64,000 nt of DNA from Paenibacillus polysaccharolyticus (GCF_900102085.1 NZ_FMVM01000009.1:124001-188000); one strand, 5' to 3'. Shown: positions 1-8,234, counted from the stretch's first letter. Program-made: numbers and translations. Notes: generated by a model from the letters alone, not told the origin.

Positions 1-321
1 GAACATTTGCAGTACAGCAACAGAACCTTGTTGTTTAATCGTTTCAGCCAGACGTTTCAGTCCCGGCACAAAGCTGTCATCATAAGAACCAAATTGTGCA
101 GGGAAGCCGATACCGTTAGGCGTAACATGTGTTACCGCTGTAACCGACATGCCAGCCCCACCTGTGCGACGTGCATAATATGCAAGCTCAGCATCAGATA
201 CCGTACCATCTGAATTAGAGGACATATGAGTCATAGGAGCAAGCACGATCCGGTTTTTCAGTGTAATGCCGCTGCTTGGCAGTGAAACTTGTTCAAACAT
301 TTTCGAATACTTTGGATTCAT
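1..321 (-). CDS. NADH:flavin oxidoreductase, old yellow enzyme family (N-terminal part)
   Basis: Only the first 107 codons are inside the window; the gene continues past the left edge. The translation begins MNPKYSKMFEQVSLPS and contains KNRIVLAPMTHMSS, the FMN-binding start of the TIM barrel in old yellow enzyme (OYE/YqiG-like) NADH:flavin oxidoreductases, followed by AYYARRTGGAGMSVTAVTHV, which matches beta-strand 2 and its loop. These FMN enzymes reduce activated C=C bonds or nitro compounds in the cytoplasm. The ATG at 321 follows an AGGAGGGAA ribosome binding site. Substrate cannot be inferred, and the catalytic His/Asn and Tyr lie outside the window. Confidence 0.88.
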   Translation of the reverse strand, partial: MNPKYSKMFEQVSLPSSGITLKNRIVLAPMTHMSSNSDGTVSDAELAYYARRTGGAGMSVTAVTHVTPNGIGFPAQFGSYDDSFVPGLKRLAETIKQQGSVAVLQMF

Positions 322-471
322 TCGTGGTTCCCTCCTGATATTATATCTCTTTAAATAGATATATGGATATATACATTCAACTACTGTAATTATTATAGTT
401 ACGTTTCAACTCAATTGCAACTTTTCTTTTTCCATTCCTTGTCAGCCTACAGCAGAAACAATGACACAACT

Positions 472-491
472 AAAAAAGGACAGAGTGTCCT
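472..491 (-). terminator. Rho-independent terminator after the SRAP gene
   Basis: A 6-bp perfect stem (AGGACA/TGTCCT) with a 3-base loop is followed, in minus-strand sense, by a run of Us. It lies about 125 bp past the stop of the SRAP-domain gene. The remaining 321-617 interval is otherwise AT-rich spacer with no gene seen. Confidence 0.65.
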
Positions 492-617
492 CAGACGCCC
501 CATCCCGTTTTTCAACCATTTCCAGAGTTCAGAAACTTAGAAACCATAAACATGAACGTAGCTAAATCTTCAGAAAACCTCGGTAATACCTTAGGCATCC
601 CTCAGTTGAGTCATTCC

Positions 618-1295
618 TCAGTAACTCCGCACGTAAGCCAGCTTCTGCTCCATCTCTTCCACACATTCATAACAATCATGTTCGTCGTTCGCCACCATCG
701 GCGTGACCGGGTATAGATTCATCTCTGTGCGATTGTATGTTTTAAGCAGTGGCAACAACTGTGTAACTCTGGTATTGGCCGGATCAAGCCAGGTGTTGAT
801 TTCATCATCCATGAGAATAGCCGGCATTTTGTTTCCAAACTCACGAGTCGCCAGATTCGCGCCAGCCATGAGCATCGTACAGGTGCGAAGCGGTTGCTTG
901 CGGGTATCTTTCCAGATCTCATACAATCCCGCAATGCCAAAAAGTCCGCGATCCGGCATGACAACACGAACGGCATAACGCTTCTTGCCTTCTTGTCGCC
1001 AGTAATACAACCCATTGCATGGAATAACACAGCGTTTGGTCTCCACCAACTTATAATACGCGGGGTTTTCATGCACAGTCATTAAGTTGGCATTCACCGC
1101 ATCCCTACCCCAGAACGGAATGAATCCCCAACGAAACTCATCCAGCACACGTTCTCCATCCTGATGCAGAATGATCGGCGTATGTTGCGTTGGACTGATA
1201 TTATAGCGATTTTTATAGTAATACATGACTCGTTGTACCTTGAAATGATCCCGAACTTCATCTAGATCAGCCGCGAGTGAAAAACGTTCGCACAT
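618..1295 (-). CDS. SRAP-domain protein (YedK/YoqW-like) with altered active-site residues
   Basis: The 225-residue protein keeps the family layout: Cys2 directly after Met1 (MCERF), YNISPTQ (31-37), RWGFIPFW (55-62), an Asn in VNAN (Asn68), RCVIPCNGLYYW (88-99) and KMPAIL (156-161). Known SRAP proteins (E. coli YedK, human HMCES) form a thiazolidine crosslink between Cys2 and an abasic site in single-stranded DNA, with Asn, Arg, Glu and His near it. By my alignment Arg is replaced by Asn70, the Glu of the YEW motif by Tyr98, and the His of IHDRMP by Gly154. Cys2 and Asn are kept. It may still bind abasic DNA or may have changed chemistry. The gene stands alone with its own terminator. Confidence 0.85.
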   Translation of the reverse strand: MCERFSLAADLDEVRDHFKVQRVMYYYKNRYNISPTQHTPIILHQDGERVLDEFRWGFIPFWGRDAVNANLMTVHENPAYYKLVETKRCVIPCNGLYYWRQEGKKRYAVRVVMPDRGLFGIAGLYEIWKDTRKQPLRTCTMLMAGANLATREFGNKMPAILMDDEINTWLDPANTRVTQLLPLLKTYNRTEMNLYPVTPMVANDEHDCYECVEEMEQKLAYVRSY

Positions 1296-1484
1296 CCCTA
1301 TACACTCCTTTTTCCTAGTCAGGTTGAGTGTATTATTTGTGAGTTAAGGGAATTTATGCATACGTTCCCCAGACAGAATGTGAGTTGTTGTGACAACATT
1401 CCTTTGTGGCACAGGTTTTTTTCCTTTTTTTCATAACAAAAACAACGACTTGAGACTCATTTCAGGTGCACATTTCCTTGTTAC

Positions 1485-1490
1485 TATAAT
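1485..1490 (+). promoter_or_regulatory. Possible -10 box of the metalloprotease gene
   Basis: A perfect TATAAT sits 34 bp before the ATG and 20 bp before the GGAGG ribosome binding site. No good -35 box lies 16-18 bp upstream, so the promoter may need an activator. Confidence 0.35.
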
Positions 1491-1523
1491 AGAGAAAATA
1501 TACATTTATTGGAGGTTTTAAGC

Positions 1524-2045
1524 ATGAAAAGGAAGTTTTTGATGAGCCTGATGTTGTTCTCTGCGCTTGCGATGTTTGGTAGCACGATCTACGCAGCAAC
1601 CTTTTTGAATTACGGCTACCCAAGCTCCACCATCCCGATTCGGACCTACAACTACGCTTCTGCATGGCAGGGTCCAATGGATGCTTCTCTTACCAACTGG
1701 AACAATGCGGGAGCCAAAGTGCAATTCGTCAAAACGAATAATTCTCCGAACACGATCACCGCTGGTAACTTCAACAATACCGCTTATGGTGTCAACTACG
1801 CTTCCGTCTCCGGCAATCAGGTTGTCAACTTCCGCATCGAACTCAACGCCTCCACGATTACTGCTGATGCATCCAACCTTTCCAACTTTATTCAAAGTGT
1901 GTTCGTCCATGAACTGGGCCACTCCGTCTGGCTTGGGGACAACCCGACAACGAACAGTCCTTCCATTATGTCTTACACACGTAACCGGAATTCCATGACC
2001 AAACCGCAAACCTTCGACATCAATAATGTCAGATCCAGATACTAA
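1524..2045 (+). CDS. Secreted zinc metalloprotease, matrixin/snapalysin-like
   Basis: A 173-residue pre-protein. The ATG at 1524 is chosen because GGAGG lies 8 bases upstream; an in-frame TTG at 1509 overlaps that site. Residues 1-24 form a signal peptide (KRK, hydrophobic stretch, IYA-A). The mature chain carries HELGHSVWLGD at 129-139 and a Met-turn-like IMSY at 148-151, the layout of metzincin proteases: two zinc-binding His, the catalytic Glu130, and Asp139 as probable third ligand, as in snapalysins (HExxHxxGxxD). The family's Gly at motif position 8 is Trp136 here. It probably acts extracellularly on peptide or protein substrates. The next gene, 60 bp downstream on the same strand, also encodes a secreted protein, so they may be co-transcribed. 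Confidence 0.8.
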   Translation: MKRKFLMSLMLFSALAMFGSTIYAATFLNYGYPSSTIPIRTYNYASAWQGPMDASLTNWNNAGAKVQFVKTNNSPNTITAGNFNNTAYGVNYASVSGNQVVNFRIELNASTITADASNLSNFIQSVFVHELGHSVWLGDNPTTNSPSIMSYTRNRNSMTKPQTFDINNVRSRY

Positions 2046-2105
2046 TCTTTCGTACGTCATCATTCCACTTCATTTATATTTTATTTCCAAGGAGGATTCC
2101 AATCC

Positions 2106-2771
2106 ATGAAAAAGAATCGAGTACTTACCTTGCTCGTCTCGTCCATCTTTATCCTGTCTGTCGTCGGCTACTCTTCAGCAACTCCGGCCGCTTCTCCCCC
2201 CGATACTCCCGTCAAAATCATCGCATCCGAGGATTATCCCAGTTATGGAAGTGTAGACGCTTTGTCAGAGCGGGCCGACACCATTGTGAAGGGCAATGTC
2301 ATCCAAACCAGGGTTGAAGCTTTAGATGACAGGGGACAAGCTGATTCCCAAGATCAGAATCATATGAATGCAGCGGGAAGTGCGGCAGATGCTCAGGTTT
2401 CTTTTGACAAAATCTATACGATCTATACGGTTCAGGTGACTGAATCCTACAAAGGGGGTTACACAGCCGGGGATCGGCTTGAAGTCAAACAGCTTGGCGG
2501 ACAACTGGGTAACACCGAAATCGTCAACGATGACAGTCTTAAGCTTATGCAAACCAAGGATTATGTACTTTTTCTTGAAACATATGCGGACACCCCTGCA
2601 AGCCTGCTAAACAGCGTTCAAAGTCTCTATGTGGTCAAACCTGCTTCGAAGTCAAACCAGGCCAGCCAGCAATCCCAGTCTGAGGTGATTGTCAGTGCAA
2701 ACCCGGAGAATGATCTGACGCTCAGCCTGAGCGAATTGCAACAAATCAAAAACGAACAGTCCAATCCGTAA
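2106..2771 (+). CDS. Secreted protein of unknown function, downstream of the metalloprotease
   Basis: A 221-residue protein with an N-terminal signal peptide (KKNR, then LTLLVSSIFILSVVGYSSA). The mature part starts with YGSVDALSERADTIVKGNV, a Gln/Asp-rich loop around residues 70-95, then a beta-rich region (YTIYTVQVTESYKGGYTAGDRLEVKQLGG) ending in LMQTKDYVLFLETY. This beta pattern resembles small secreted or cell-surface domains of Bacillales, but I do not recognise the family. A strong AAGGAGG precedes the ATG. It lies 60 bp after the protease gene and is followed by a terminator, so the two likely form an operon; a partner or inhibitor role is only a guess. Confidence 0.75.
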   Translation: MKKNRVLTLLVSSIFILSVVGYSSATPAASPPDTPVKIIASEDYPSYGSVDALSERADTIVKGNVIQTRVEALDDRGQADSQDQNHMNAAGSAADAQVSFDKIYTIYTVQVTESYKGGYTAGDRLEVKQLGGQLGNTEIVNDDSLKLMQTKDYVLFLETYADTPASLLNSVQSLYVVKPASKSNQASQQSQSEVIVSANPENDLTLSLSELQQIKNEQSNP

Positions 2772-2842
2772 CGTATATTTACTCTTTTACCTACTTACTT
2801 ATTTGATGTCCATCTCAACATGCCGCTCTACATAAGAATAAT

Positions 2843-2880
2843 AAAACGTGCTACCCCAAATACCGGGTGGCACGTTTTTA
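2843..2880 (+). terminator. Strong, probably bidirectional Rho-independent terminator
   Basis: A 14-bp stem (2843-2856 with 2865-2878, one G-U pair) closes an 8-base loop and ends in a U run on the plus strand; the A-rich left flank gives a U run in the other direction. It separates the convergent secreted-protein gene and histidine kinase gene. Confidence 0.8.
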
Positions 2881-2917
2881 CGTTATCGCTATGATCAAAA
2901 TCTCTCAATGCCAATGG

Positions 2918-3958
2918 CTAGCGATTGACACACACCGGAAGGGTAAACCAGAAACAACTTCCTTCTCCCTTCTTACTCTGAACTCCAATTTCGCCTCCAT
3001 GCCGTTCCACAATGGATTGAGCGATCGCGAGCCCAAGTCCAGCTCCACCACTACTTTTGCTACGGGATTTATCAATCCGGTAAAACCGTTCAAAAATACG
3101 TGTCGTTTCTTCCGCTTCAATCCCCTCACCTTGATCCAACACCGCAATTTGCAAAAACGCTCCCTGCTCTGTGGCAGTAAGCATGATTGTGCCTCCTGTA
3201 GAAGAGTATTGGATGGCATTTTGCAATAAATTGGAAACCACCCGTTTCATCTGCGCAGGTACCATCATGGCAGCTGGCAATTGATCAGGCAACTCAATCT
3301 CCACATTCAGCTCTTTCTCGGCAAGATGGAACGAAAAACTCTCGAGTGTGCTAACCAACAACTCATCGACATGGCTGGGCTCTGGATCAAATGGCTCCCC
3401 TTGGGCCTCCAGACTCGATAGATCAAACAAGTCCTGGATCAGCCCTCCCAGCCTCTTCGTTTCAAGGCGAATCGTATTCAGATAACGCCTGAAGGTGGCT
3501 TCATCCTTAATCACATCATCCTCCAGCGCTTCGACAAAGGCCTGAATCGAGGCCAGTGGTGTACGTAAGTCATGAGACACATTTGCTATCAGCTCACGCC
3601 TGGCCGATTCGGATTGATGAAGATCGTCAAAGCTATCCTTCAGTCTGGAACTCATTTCATTAAATTGCTGTGCCAGCAGTTTGAATTCCTGTGGCCCGAT
3701 GAGAGGGACTTCCGTATGGAAATCCCCTTCGGCTACCTTCACTGTACGCTCGGTAATACGAGCTATTGATTTTTCCAATGGCTTCGTTAATACATACTGG
3801 AGAACAAACGAAAGTAAACCTACCCCGGCCGTTATACCCGACAGCCAATACAATTGATCAATGGTGAGCAGCATTTTGGAATAACTGACGAACAAACAAA
3901 TCAACAATACACCGATGCCCAGAAGACTGGACAATACCAGATACGTGCGTAATTTCAT
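2918..3958 (-). CDS. Membrane sensor histidine kinase (HAMP-HisKA-HATPase)
   Basis: A 346-residue kinase with two membrane segments (about 5-25 and 36-57) separated by only about 10 residues, so there is almost no outside sensor domain. A HAMP linker (about 58-110) follows, then the phosphoacceptor motif NVSHDLRTPLAS with His129, and a HATPase_c domain with N (NLLQNAIQYSS), G1 (DQGEGI), F (FERFYR) and G2 (GAGLGLAI) boxes. It would phosphorylate the response regulator encoded just upstream: the regulator stop and the kinase ATG overlap as ATGA, implying translational coupling. The short input region suggests sensing within the membrane or through a partner protein; the adjacent Met-rich secreted protein is a candidate partner. 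Confidence 0.93.
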   Translation of the reverse strand: MKLRTYLVLSSLLGIGVLLICLFVSYSKMLLTIDQLYWLSGITAGVGLLSFVLQYVLTKPLEKSIARITERTVKVAEGDFHTEVPLIGPQEFKLLAQQFNEMSSRLKDSFDDLHQSESARRELIANVSHDLRTPLASIQAFVEALEDDVIKDEATFRRYLNTIRLETKRLGGLIQDLFDLSSLEAQGEPFDPEPSHVDELLVSTLESFSFHLAEKELNVEIELPDQLPAAMMVPAQMKRVVSNLLQNAIQYSSTGGTIMLTATEQGAFLQIAVLDQGEGIEAEETTRIFERFYRIDKSRSKSSGGAGLGLAIAQSIVERHGGEIGVQSKKGEGSCFWFTLPVCVNR

Positions 3959-4659
3959 GATGAGCCACCTGCAAACTTATAACCTATACCCCAAACCGTT
4001 TTAATATATTTTGGATCGGAAGCATTTTGCTCGATCTTCTCTCGTAGTCTTCGAATATGCACGGTTACGGTCGTCGTATCTCCCTCGTAGCTAAAATCCC
4101 AGATTTTGCTTAACATCTGACTACGCGAAAACACCTGTCCCGGGTGGCTGGCTAGCAAATACAACATCTCAAATTCAGTAACCGTCAAGTCAATCAGCCG
4201 TCCGTCAATCTCTACCTCACGTTTCACAAAATCAATGGTCAGCCCTTCATATCGAATCGTATGTGATGAATGAGTGGCAGGCGACACCTGTACCGTTCGC
4301 ATTCTGCGCAATATCGCTTTGACACGCAGCACGAGTTCTCTCGGACTAAACGGCTTGGTCAGATAATCATCTGCTCCCATCGTCAGACCCATCAGTCGAT
4401 CCTGCTCTTCCCCGCGAGCAGTCAGCATAACAATAGGTACATCCTCGCTTTGCCGAATCTCGTTACAGATTTCCCATCCATTTTTGTGTGGCATCATCAG
4501 GTCGAGCACAATCAGATCTGGCGTGTGGGTGCGCCACAACTCAATCGCCTCCATACCATCCTTAGCCGTCACCACGGAATAACCTTCCCTTTCGAGGTAC
4601 CTGCGACAAACGTCTGTAATATTACTGTCATCATCGGCAACCATGATACGCTCATTCAA
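3955..4659 (-). CDS. OmpR/PhoB-family response regulator
   Basis: An N-terminal receiver domain (RIMVADDDSN with the acidic pocket; phosphoacceptor Asp in LIVLDLMMP; Lys in YLTKPFSP) is joined to a C-terminal winged-helix DNA-binding domain (LTVTEFEMLYLLASHPGQVFSR ... VTVHIRRLREKIE). It is the cognate regulator of the overlapping kinase. The start is uncertain. I place it at the TTG at 4659, giving MNERIMVADDD, because GGGGTG lies 6 bases upstream and homologues begin here; a GTG at 4668 and a TTG at 4713 are also in frame but lack good sites and would add atypical residues. Confidence 0.92.
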   Translation of the reverse strand: MNERIMVADDDSNITDVCRRYLEREGYSVVTAKDGMEAIELWRTHTPDLIVLDLMMPHKNGWEICNEIRQSEDVPIVMLTARGEEQDRLMGLTMGADDYLTKPFSPRELVLRVKAILRRMRTVQVSPATHSSHTIRYEGLTIDFVKREVEIDGRLIDLTVTEFEMLYLLASHPGQVFSRSQMLSKIWDFSYEGDTTTVTVHIRRLREKIEQNASDPKYIKTVWGIGYKFAGGSS

Positions 4660-4777
4660 TGAACTCACCCCATATTCAAAACAAACATCTGGCATCATCA
4701 TATCACAGGGCAAGGATCATGTTTCAGTGTTATTAATCTGCCTTACTTTCTATTTTTTTACGTTTACTTCGTCACCT

Positions 4778-5332
4778 TCACTTCATAGCCTTCATCGGCA
4801 TCATGTATTTGGAAATGACCATATCCGTTACATATGTGTTGCCCTCATGAATCATGGGCATTGACTTCAAGGTAACCTGCATACCATCTACCATCATTTT
4901 TGTAGAACCAACCCACACCTTAATGGTTTTAGCTGCAGGCATCATAGCACCTTCCATCATCATGTCGTCCTTCATCATCATGTCATCTTTATTCATTTGG
5001 TCGTCTTCCATCATCATGTTATCAGCCATCTTCGTGTCATCTTTCATCATATCATCGTGCATCATCATGTCATTTTTCGTTTTCATATCTTCTTCCATCA
5101 TCGTGTCGTGCATTTTGTCCATATACATTAACGTTACCGAGCGGTCTTTGCTGTCCCACATAATGCTGTAACCATACATTTTTGCCGCCTGTCTCAATTG
5201 CACAAGTTCCATGCCATCCTTTTTAATCATTTTCATCTCTGTAGCGCTTGCACTTGCTAATCCTGAAAAAGTTAAAGACATCATCAAAACTGCTGCTGCA
5301 ATCATTTTCTTGCTTTTGCTTGTTTTCATCAT
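4778..5332 (-). CDS. Secreted Met/Asp-rich protein inserted in a copper-amine-oxidase-N-like (stalk) domain
   Basis: The 184-residue pre-protein starts at the ATG-ATG at 5332 after GGAG. Residues 1-30 are a signal peptide (KKMIAAAVLMMSLTFSGLASASA). Residues 32-70 (KKDGMELVQLRQAAKMYGYSI, then DRSVTLMY) and 134-184 (KTIKVWVGSTKMMVDG, then MIHEGNTYVTDMVISKY) look like two halves of the copper amine oxidase N-terminal (stalk) domain common in Paenibacillus. Between them, residues 71-131 hold 23 Met plus many Asp/Glu in irregular MMMHDD, MMKDD and MMMEDD units. Met-rich segments bind Cu(I)/Ag(I) in known proteins, so metal binding is plausible but not shown. The response regulator and kinase genes lie directly downstream on the same strand, 118 bp away, and may be functionally linked. 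Confidence 0.78.
   Translation of the reverse strand: MMKTSKSKKMIAAAVLMMSLTFSGLASASATEMKMIKKDGMELVQLRQAAKMYGYSIMWDSKDRSVTLMYMDKMHDTMMEEDMKTKNDMMMHDDMMKDDTKMADNMMMEDDQMNKDDMMMKDDMMMEGAMMPAAKTIKVWVGSTKMMVDGMQVTLKSMPMIHEGNTYVTDMVISKYMMPMKAMK
4945..5122. repeat. Degenerate tandem codon repeat encoding the Met/Asp-rich tract
   Basis: Irregular repeats of CATCATCATGTC(A/G)TC-like units on the plus strand encode the MMM(H/K/E)DD repeats of the secreted protein on the minus strand. Unit lengths vary, which fits repeat expansion and contraction by slippage. Confidence 0.7.
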
Positions 5333-5452
5333 TGTTATCACTCTCCATGGTTTAGTTACTTGCATGGACTACAATAAGGAAAACAACTTACGATTCTCTA
5401 AGCAAAATGTTACGAAATCATTACGATGTAATTTGTGGTATCATCCTGTCAC

Positions 5453-5497
5453 AAAAAACGGTTGAAGTCCCTCTCCGTAAGAGACTTCAACCGTTTT
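5453..5497 (-). terminator. Rho-independent terminator after beta-mannosidase
   Basis: A 15-bp perfect stem (5455-5469 with 5483-5497) is followed on the minus strand by six Us, about 40 bp past the beta-mannosidase stop. The U run also partly exists on the plus strand. Confidence 0.8.
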
Positions 5498-5534
5498 ATT
5501 CGTTGCTACGTCTTATTTTTCCCTTGCCTCACAT

Positions 5535-8084
5535 TTAGTTCACTCGAATAAAATCAGCCATGGAGCGAACCTCGACCGCCCCTGGATTCGAAATGACATC
5601 TGCTTGCTGTAAACCTTCTCTGGAGGTGAACTTCACCTTTACCGGAAATCCAGGAATCAGATCAAAGAAGTTATCCGAGAAGACCCCTTCAACTTCCGAA
5701 GACATCCACACCTGCTTGGCAAGTACGTCACTTTCCAGCACTAGATGTACACCATCCTCATCGGCTCCTCCGCTGACTTTGATGCTCGCAGGCTGAAGCG
5801 CAAGCTCTTTGGCAGGCACGAAGTAATGCTCCTGGACAATGTCTGTTACTCCCTCTTGACGGAGAGCGAGCCGCAGTAGCGTCGTCGCAGCATCATGCCC
5901 TTCGAGCCAGTCTGCATTACGTAAGGACAACAACTTCTCACCTGCATTGGGTGCTACGTTTACTGCAAAAGTCTCTTCCCGGTGCACCATGCCATCGAAT
6001 CCAATCAATTGAACTTGAAGCTCTCCCTCCACCTTCTTCAATAGATCAGAAACCACATAGATATCTGTGACATCTTCTTTGGTACCATCCACGGAAACCA
6101 ATACATCATTGAAACTACGTTTCGCATAATATTGCAATGCCTTCCAGCGACCAAGATAGTCCATCCCTGCCCACGAAGCGACAGGCCAGCAATCATTCAT
6201 TTGCCAGTAGAGCGTTCCCATACAGTAAGGTTTGCGGCGGCGGTGGGCTTCGATTGCGGTTTTCATCGCTTCCGCTTGAAGGACCTGACTCATATACAGG
6301 AAGGATGGGAAATCCTTCGGTTCATGCAAATACATATCCATATACTGCTTGATCAGTCGATTACCCGCACCGTTCTTTTGATGTGCAAGCATGACCTCTG
6401 ACTCCAAGGCCAAGTCTTCTTCCTCAGCGTATGTGCGTACCGACTTGTATTCCGGGAACGACTGGAACCCATACTCACTCATAAAACGGCCTACATATAT
6501 ATTGTAATTCTCAAAAGGTTCCACATTGTGCCACACGCCCCAATAATGGATGTCTCCTTCCGATGTAGACGGATGGGCATGCTGCTTTTCATCTCCTGTC
6601 AGCGATACAATGGGGGAGGAAGGCCAGTAGTCAATGTCTGGTGCATACGCTTCGACCACTTCTGGCAAAAGGTCATGGAAAATCGCTTCATAATCCGCCC
6701 AGATGCGTTCGCGCTGTTCGGCGTTGTAATCTTTTTTCCAGCCCCAGCCACCATTTTCAATATAATGCGCCCAAGCCGAATCTATCTCATTGTTGCCACA
6801 CCACAGTACAATACTCGGATGATTGCGCAGACGTCTCACATTGTCGATCGCTTCATGACGGACACTGTTCAGGAACGCTTCATCACCCGGATACATGCTG
6901 CACGCGAACATAAAATCCTGCCACACCATGATACCGTATTCATCACACAAGTCGTAGAATACATCCTCTTCGTAAAAGCCACCGCCCCATACACGTAGCA
7001 TATTCATGTTGGACTCCGCTGCCGATATGATCTCATGCATGTACCGTTCTCGTATCACTTCGGTAATAAAACTGTCATTGGGAATGTGGTTGGCTCCTTT
7101 GGCGAACACCGCGACTCCGTTCAGTTCAAAATAAAAGGAAGCCCCGGCTTCGTCCGAATCACGTACAAGACGGATAGAACGAAGTCCTGTTTTGACCTCG
7201 TGCGTTGCGACAGCACGCTCCCCTTGAAGTACTTCGGCAGCAAACGTATATCGATACGCTTCACCCAATCCACGGCTCCACCAGAGCTTTGGATTCTGAA
7301 TCGAGATCGTGACCTCTACCGTATGGGAACCAGATTGCAAAGATACGGCCTTCTCCCAGCGCTGACCATCTGCACCTATGCGAATAACGGTATCTATAGG
7401 CTGTGAAGTTTGCAATTCTACCATGGCGGTGACTTGTGCCGATGTGGCATTTACTTCATTTTGACGGATAAATAAATCATTAATTTTCACATCTGTCCAT
7501 CCTTCAAGCCTAACTTCACGCCAGATGCCACTGGTGACAAAACGCGGACCCCAATCCCAGCCATAGTGATATGGTGCTTTGCGCGCAAAGATACTGACTC
7601 GTTTATCCCCGAGACCGCCCACATCGGATTGGTCATTGGATGCAGGCAAGGCATATCCCAGCTTCTCCAGCTTCGGTAAATCCTCCTGAATGGGAGAACG
7701 AAAATGAATGCGAAGCATGTTCCCCTGTTCCTTCACTAATGCTTTTACATCTGCCTTCCATACTCGAAACATGTTATCCGCAGACAACACATGTGTGTCA
7801 TTCACATATACATCCGCATACGTATCCAGTCCGTCAAAAACTAGTTCGAGATGCTCCTGCTTATATAAAAAAGATTCAATATCGAACGTTGTACGATACT
7901 CCCAGTCCTTCTTGTCGATCCACTGCACTTCCTTCTCATTTGTCCCGTAAAACGGGTCAGGAATCTTGCCTAATCTCAGCAGATCGGTATGTACGCATCC
8001 AGGCACCTGAGCCGGCATCCATTCCTTATCCTCACTAGCCTTGAACGTCCAGTTTTCAAATCGTTGTGATAGCTTTGTGCTCAT
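5535..8084 (-). CDS. Beta-mannosidase, glycoside hydrolase family 2
   Basis: An 849-residue cytoplasmic enzyme with no signal peptide. The layout is GH2: jelly-roll sugar-binding domain (about 1-190, including VHTDLLRLGKIPDPFYGTNE), immunoglobulin-like domain, then the TIM barrel (about 310-600). The acid/base is Glu433 in WCGNNE and the nucleophile Glu537 in SEYGFQSFPE, the pattern of beta-mannosidases rather than beta-galactosidases. It would release mannose from beta-mannosides such as imported manno-oligosaccharides. The ATG at 8084 has GGGAGG five bases upstream. The LacI-type gene immediately upstream on the same strand has its own terminator; a good promoter and shared motifs lie between them. 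Confidence 0.93.
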   Translation of the reverse strand: MSTKLSQRFENWTFKASEDKEWMPAQVPGCVHTDLLRLGKIPDPFYGTNEKEVQWIDKKDWEYRTTFDIESFLYKQEHLELVFDGLDTYADVYVNDTHVLSADNMFRVWKADVKALVKEQGNMLRIHFRSPIQEDLPKLEKLGYALPASNDQSDVGGLGDKRVSIFARKAPYHYGWDWGPRFVTSGIWREVRLEGWTDVKINDLFIRQNEVNATSAQVTAMVELQTSQPIDTVIRIGADGQRWEKAVSLQSGSHTVEVTISIQNPKLWWSRGLGEAYRYTFAAEVLQGERAVATHEVKTGLRSIRLVRDSDEAGASFYFELNGVAVFAKGANHIPNDSFITEVIRERYMHEIISAAESNMNMLRVWGGGFYEEDVFYDLCDEYGIMVWQDFMFACSMYPGDEAFLNSVRHEAIDNVRRLRNHPSIVLWCGNNEIDSAWAHYIENGGWGWKKDYNAEQRERIWADYEAIFHDLLPEVVEAYAPDIDYWPSSPIVSLTGDEKQHAHPSTSEGDIHYWGVWHNVEPFENYNIYVGRFMSEYGFQSFPEYKSVRTYAEEEDLALESEVMLAHQKNGAGNRLIKQYMDMYLHEPKDFPSFLYMSQVLQAEAMKTAIEAHRRRKPYCMGTLYWQMNDCWPVASWAGMDYLGRWKALQYYAKRSFNDVLVSVDGTKEDVTDIYVVSDLLKKVEGELQVQLIGFDGMVHREETFAVNVAPNAGEKLLSLRNADWLEGHDAATTLLRLALRQEGVTDIVQEHYFVPAKELALQPASIKVSGGADEDGVHLVLESDVLAKQVWMSSEVEGVFSDNFFDLIPGFPVKVKFTSREGLQQADVISNPGAVEVRSMADFIRVN

Positions 8085-8119
8085 GACAGCCTCCCATGTC
8101 GTTAGATTAACCAACGTAT

Positions 8120-8130
8120 TTTGTTAGGTT
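8120..8130 (-). promoter_or_regulatory. Candidate operator motif of the LacI regulator at the beta-mannosidase start
   Basis: TTTGTTAGGTT (plus-strand reading) sits just downstream of the -10 box, where a repressor would block initiation. The same 11-mer occurs at 9444-9454 upstream of the regulator gene. Confidence 0.45.
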
Positions 8131-8135
8131 TTGTT

Positions 8136-8164
8136 ATTATATTAGCAAACAATTCACAAAACAA
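8136..8164 (-). promoter_or_regulatory. Promoter of beta-mannosidase
   Basis: On the minus strand TTGTTT (8159-8164) and a perfect TATAAT (8136-8141) are spaced by 17 bp, about 50 bp before the start codon. A perfect 10-bp palindrome TAACATGTTA (8168-8177) abuts the -35 side. Confidence 0.65.
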
Positions 8165-8167
8165 AAT

Positions 8168-8177
8168 TAACATGTTA
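8168..8177. promoter_or_regulatory. Palindrome TAACATGTTA, candidate regulator site
   Basis: A perfect 10-bp palindrome immediately upstream of the beta-mannosidase -35 box. Its core AACATGTT is also the centre of the large palindrome at 9405-9446 upstream of the LacI-family gene. Confidence 0.4.
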
Positions 8178-8234
8178 GCCGTATAACAGTCAATGCATTT
8201 GGTCAATTAAATTGTTCTATTATCACTGCAATCA

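Noticed and set aside
1518-2063. A 181-codon minus-strand frame fully overlapping the metalloprotease gene
   Set aside because: It has no ribosome binding site or recognisable domain, while the plus-strand gene has a signal peptide and catalytic motif; it is an antisense shadow.
4854-5171. Plus-strand frame rich in Ile/Ser/Met opposite the Met-rich gene
   Set aside because: Its hydrophobic repeats are only the antisense reading of ATG/GAT-rich codons; no start site signals support it.
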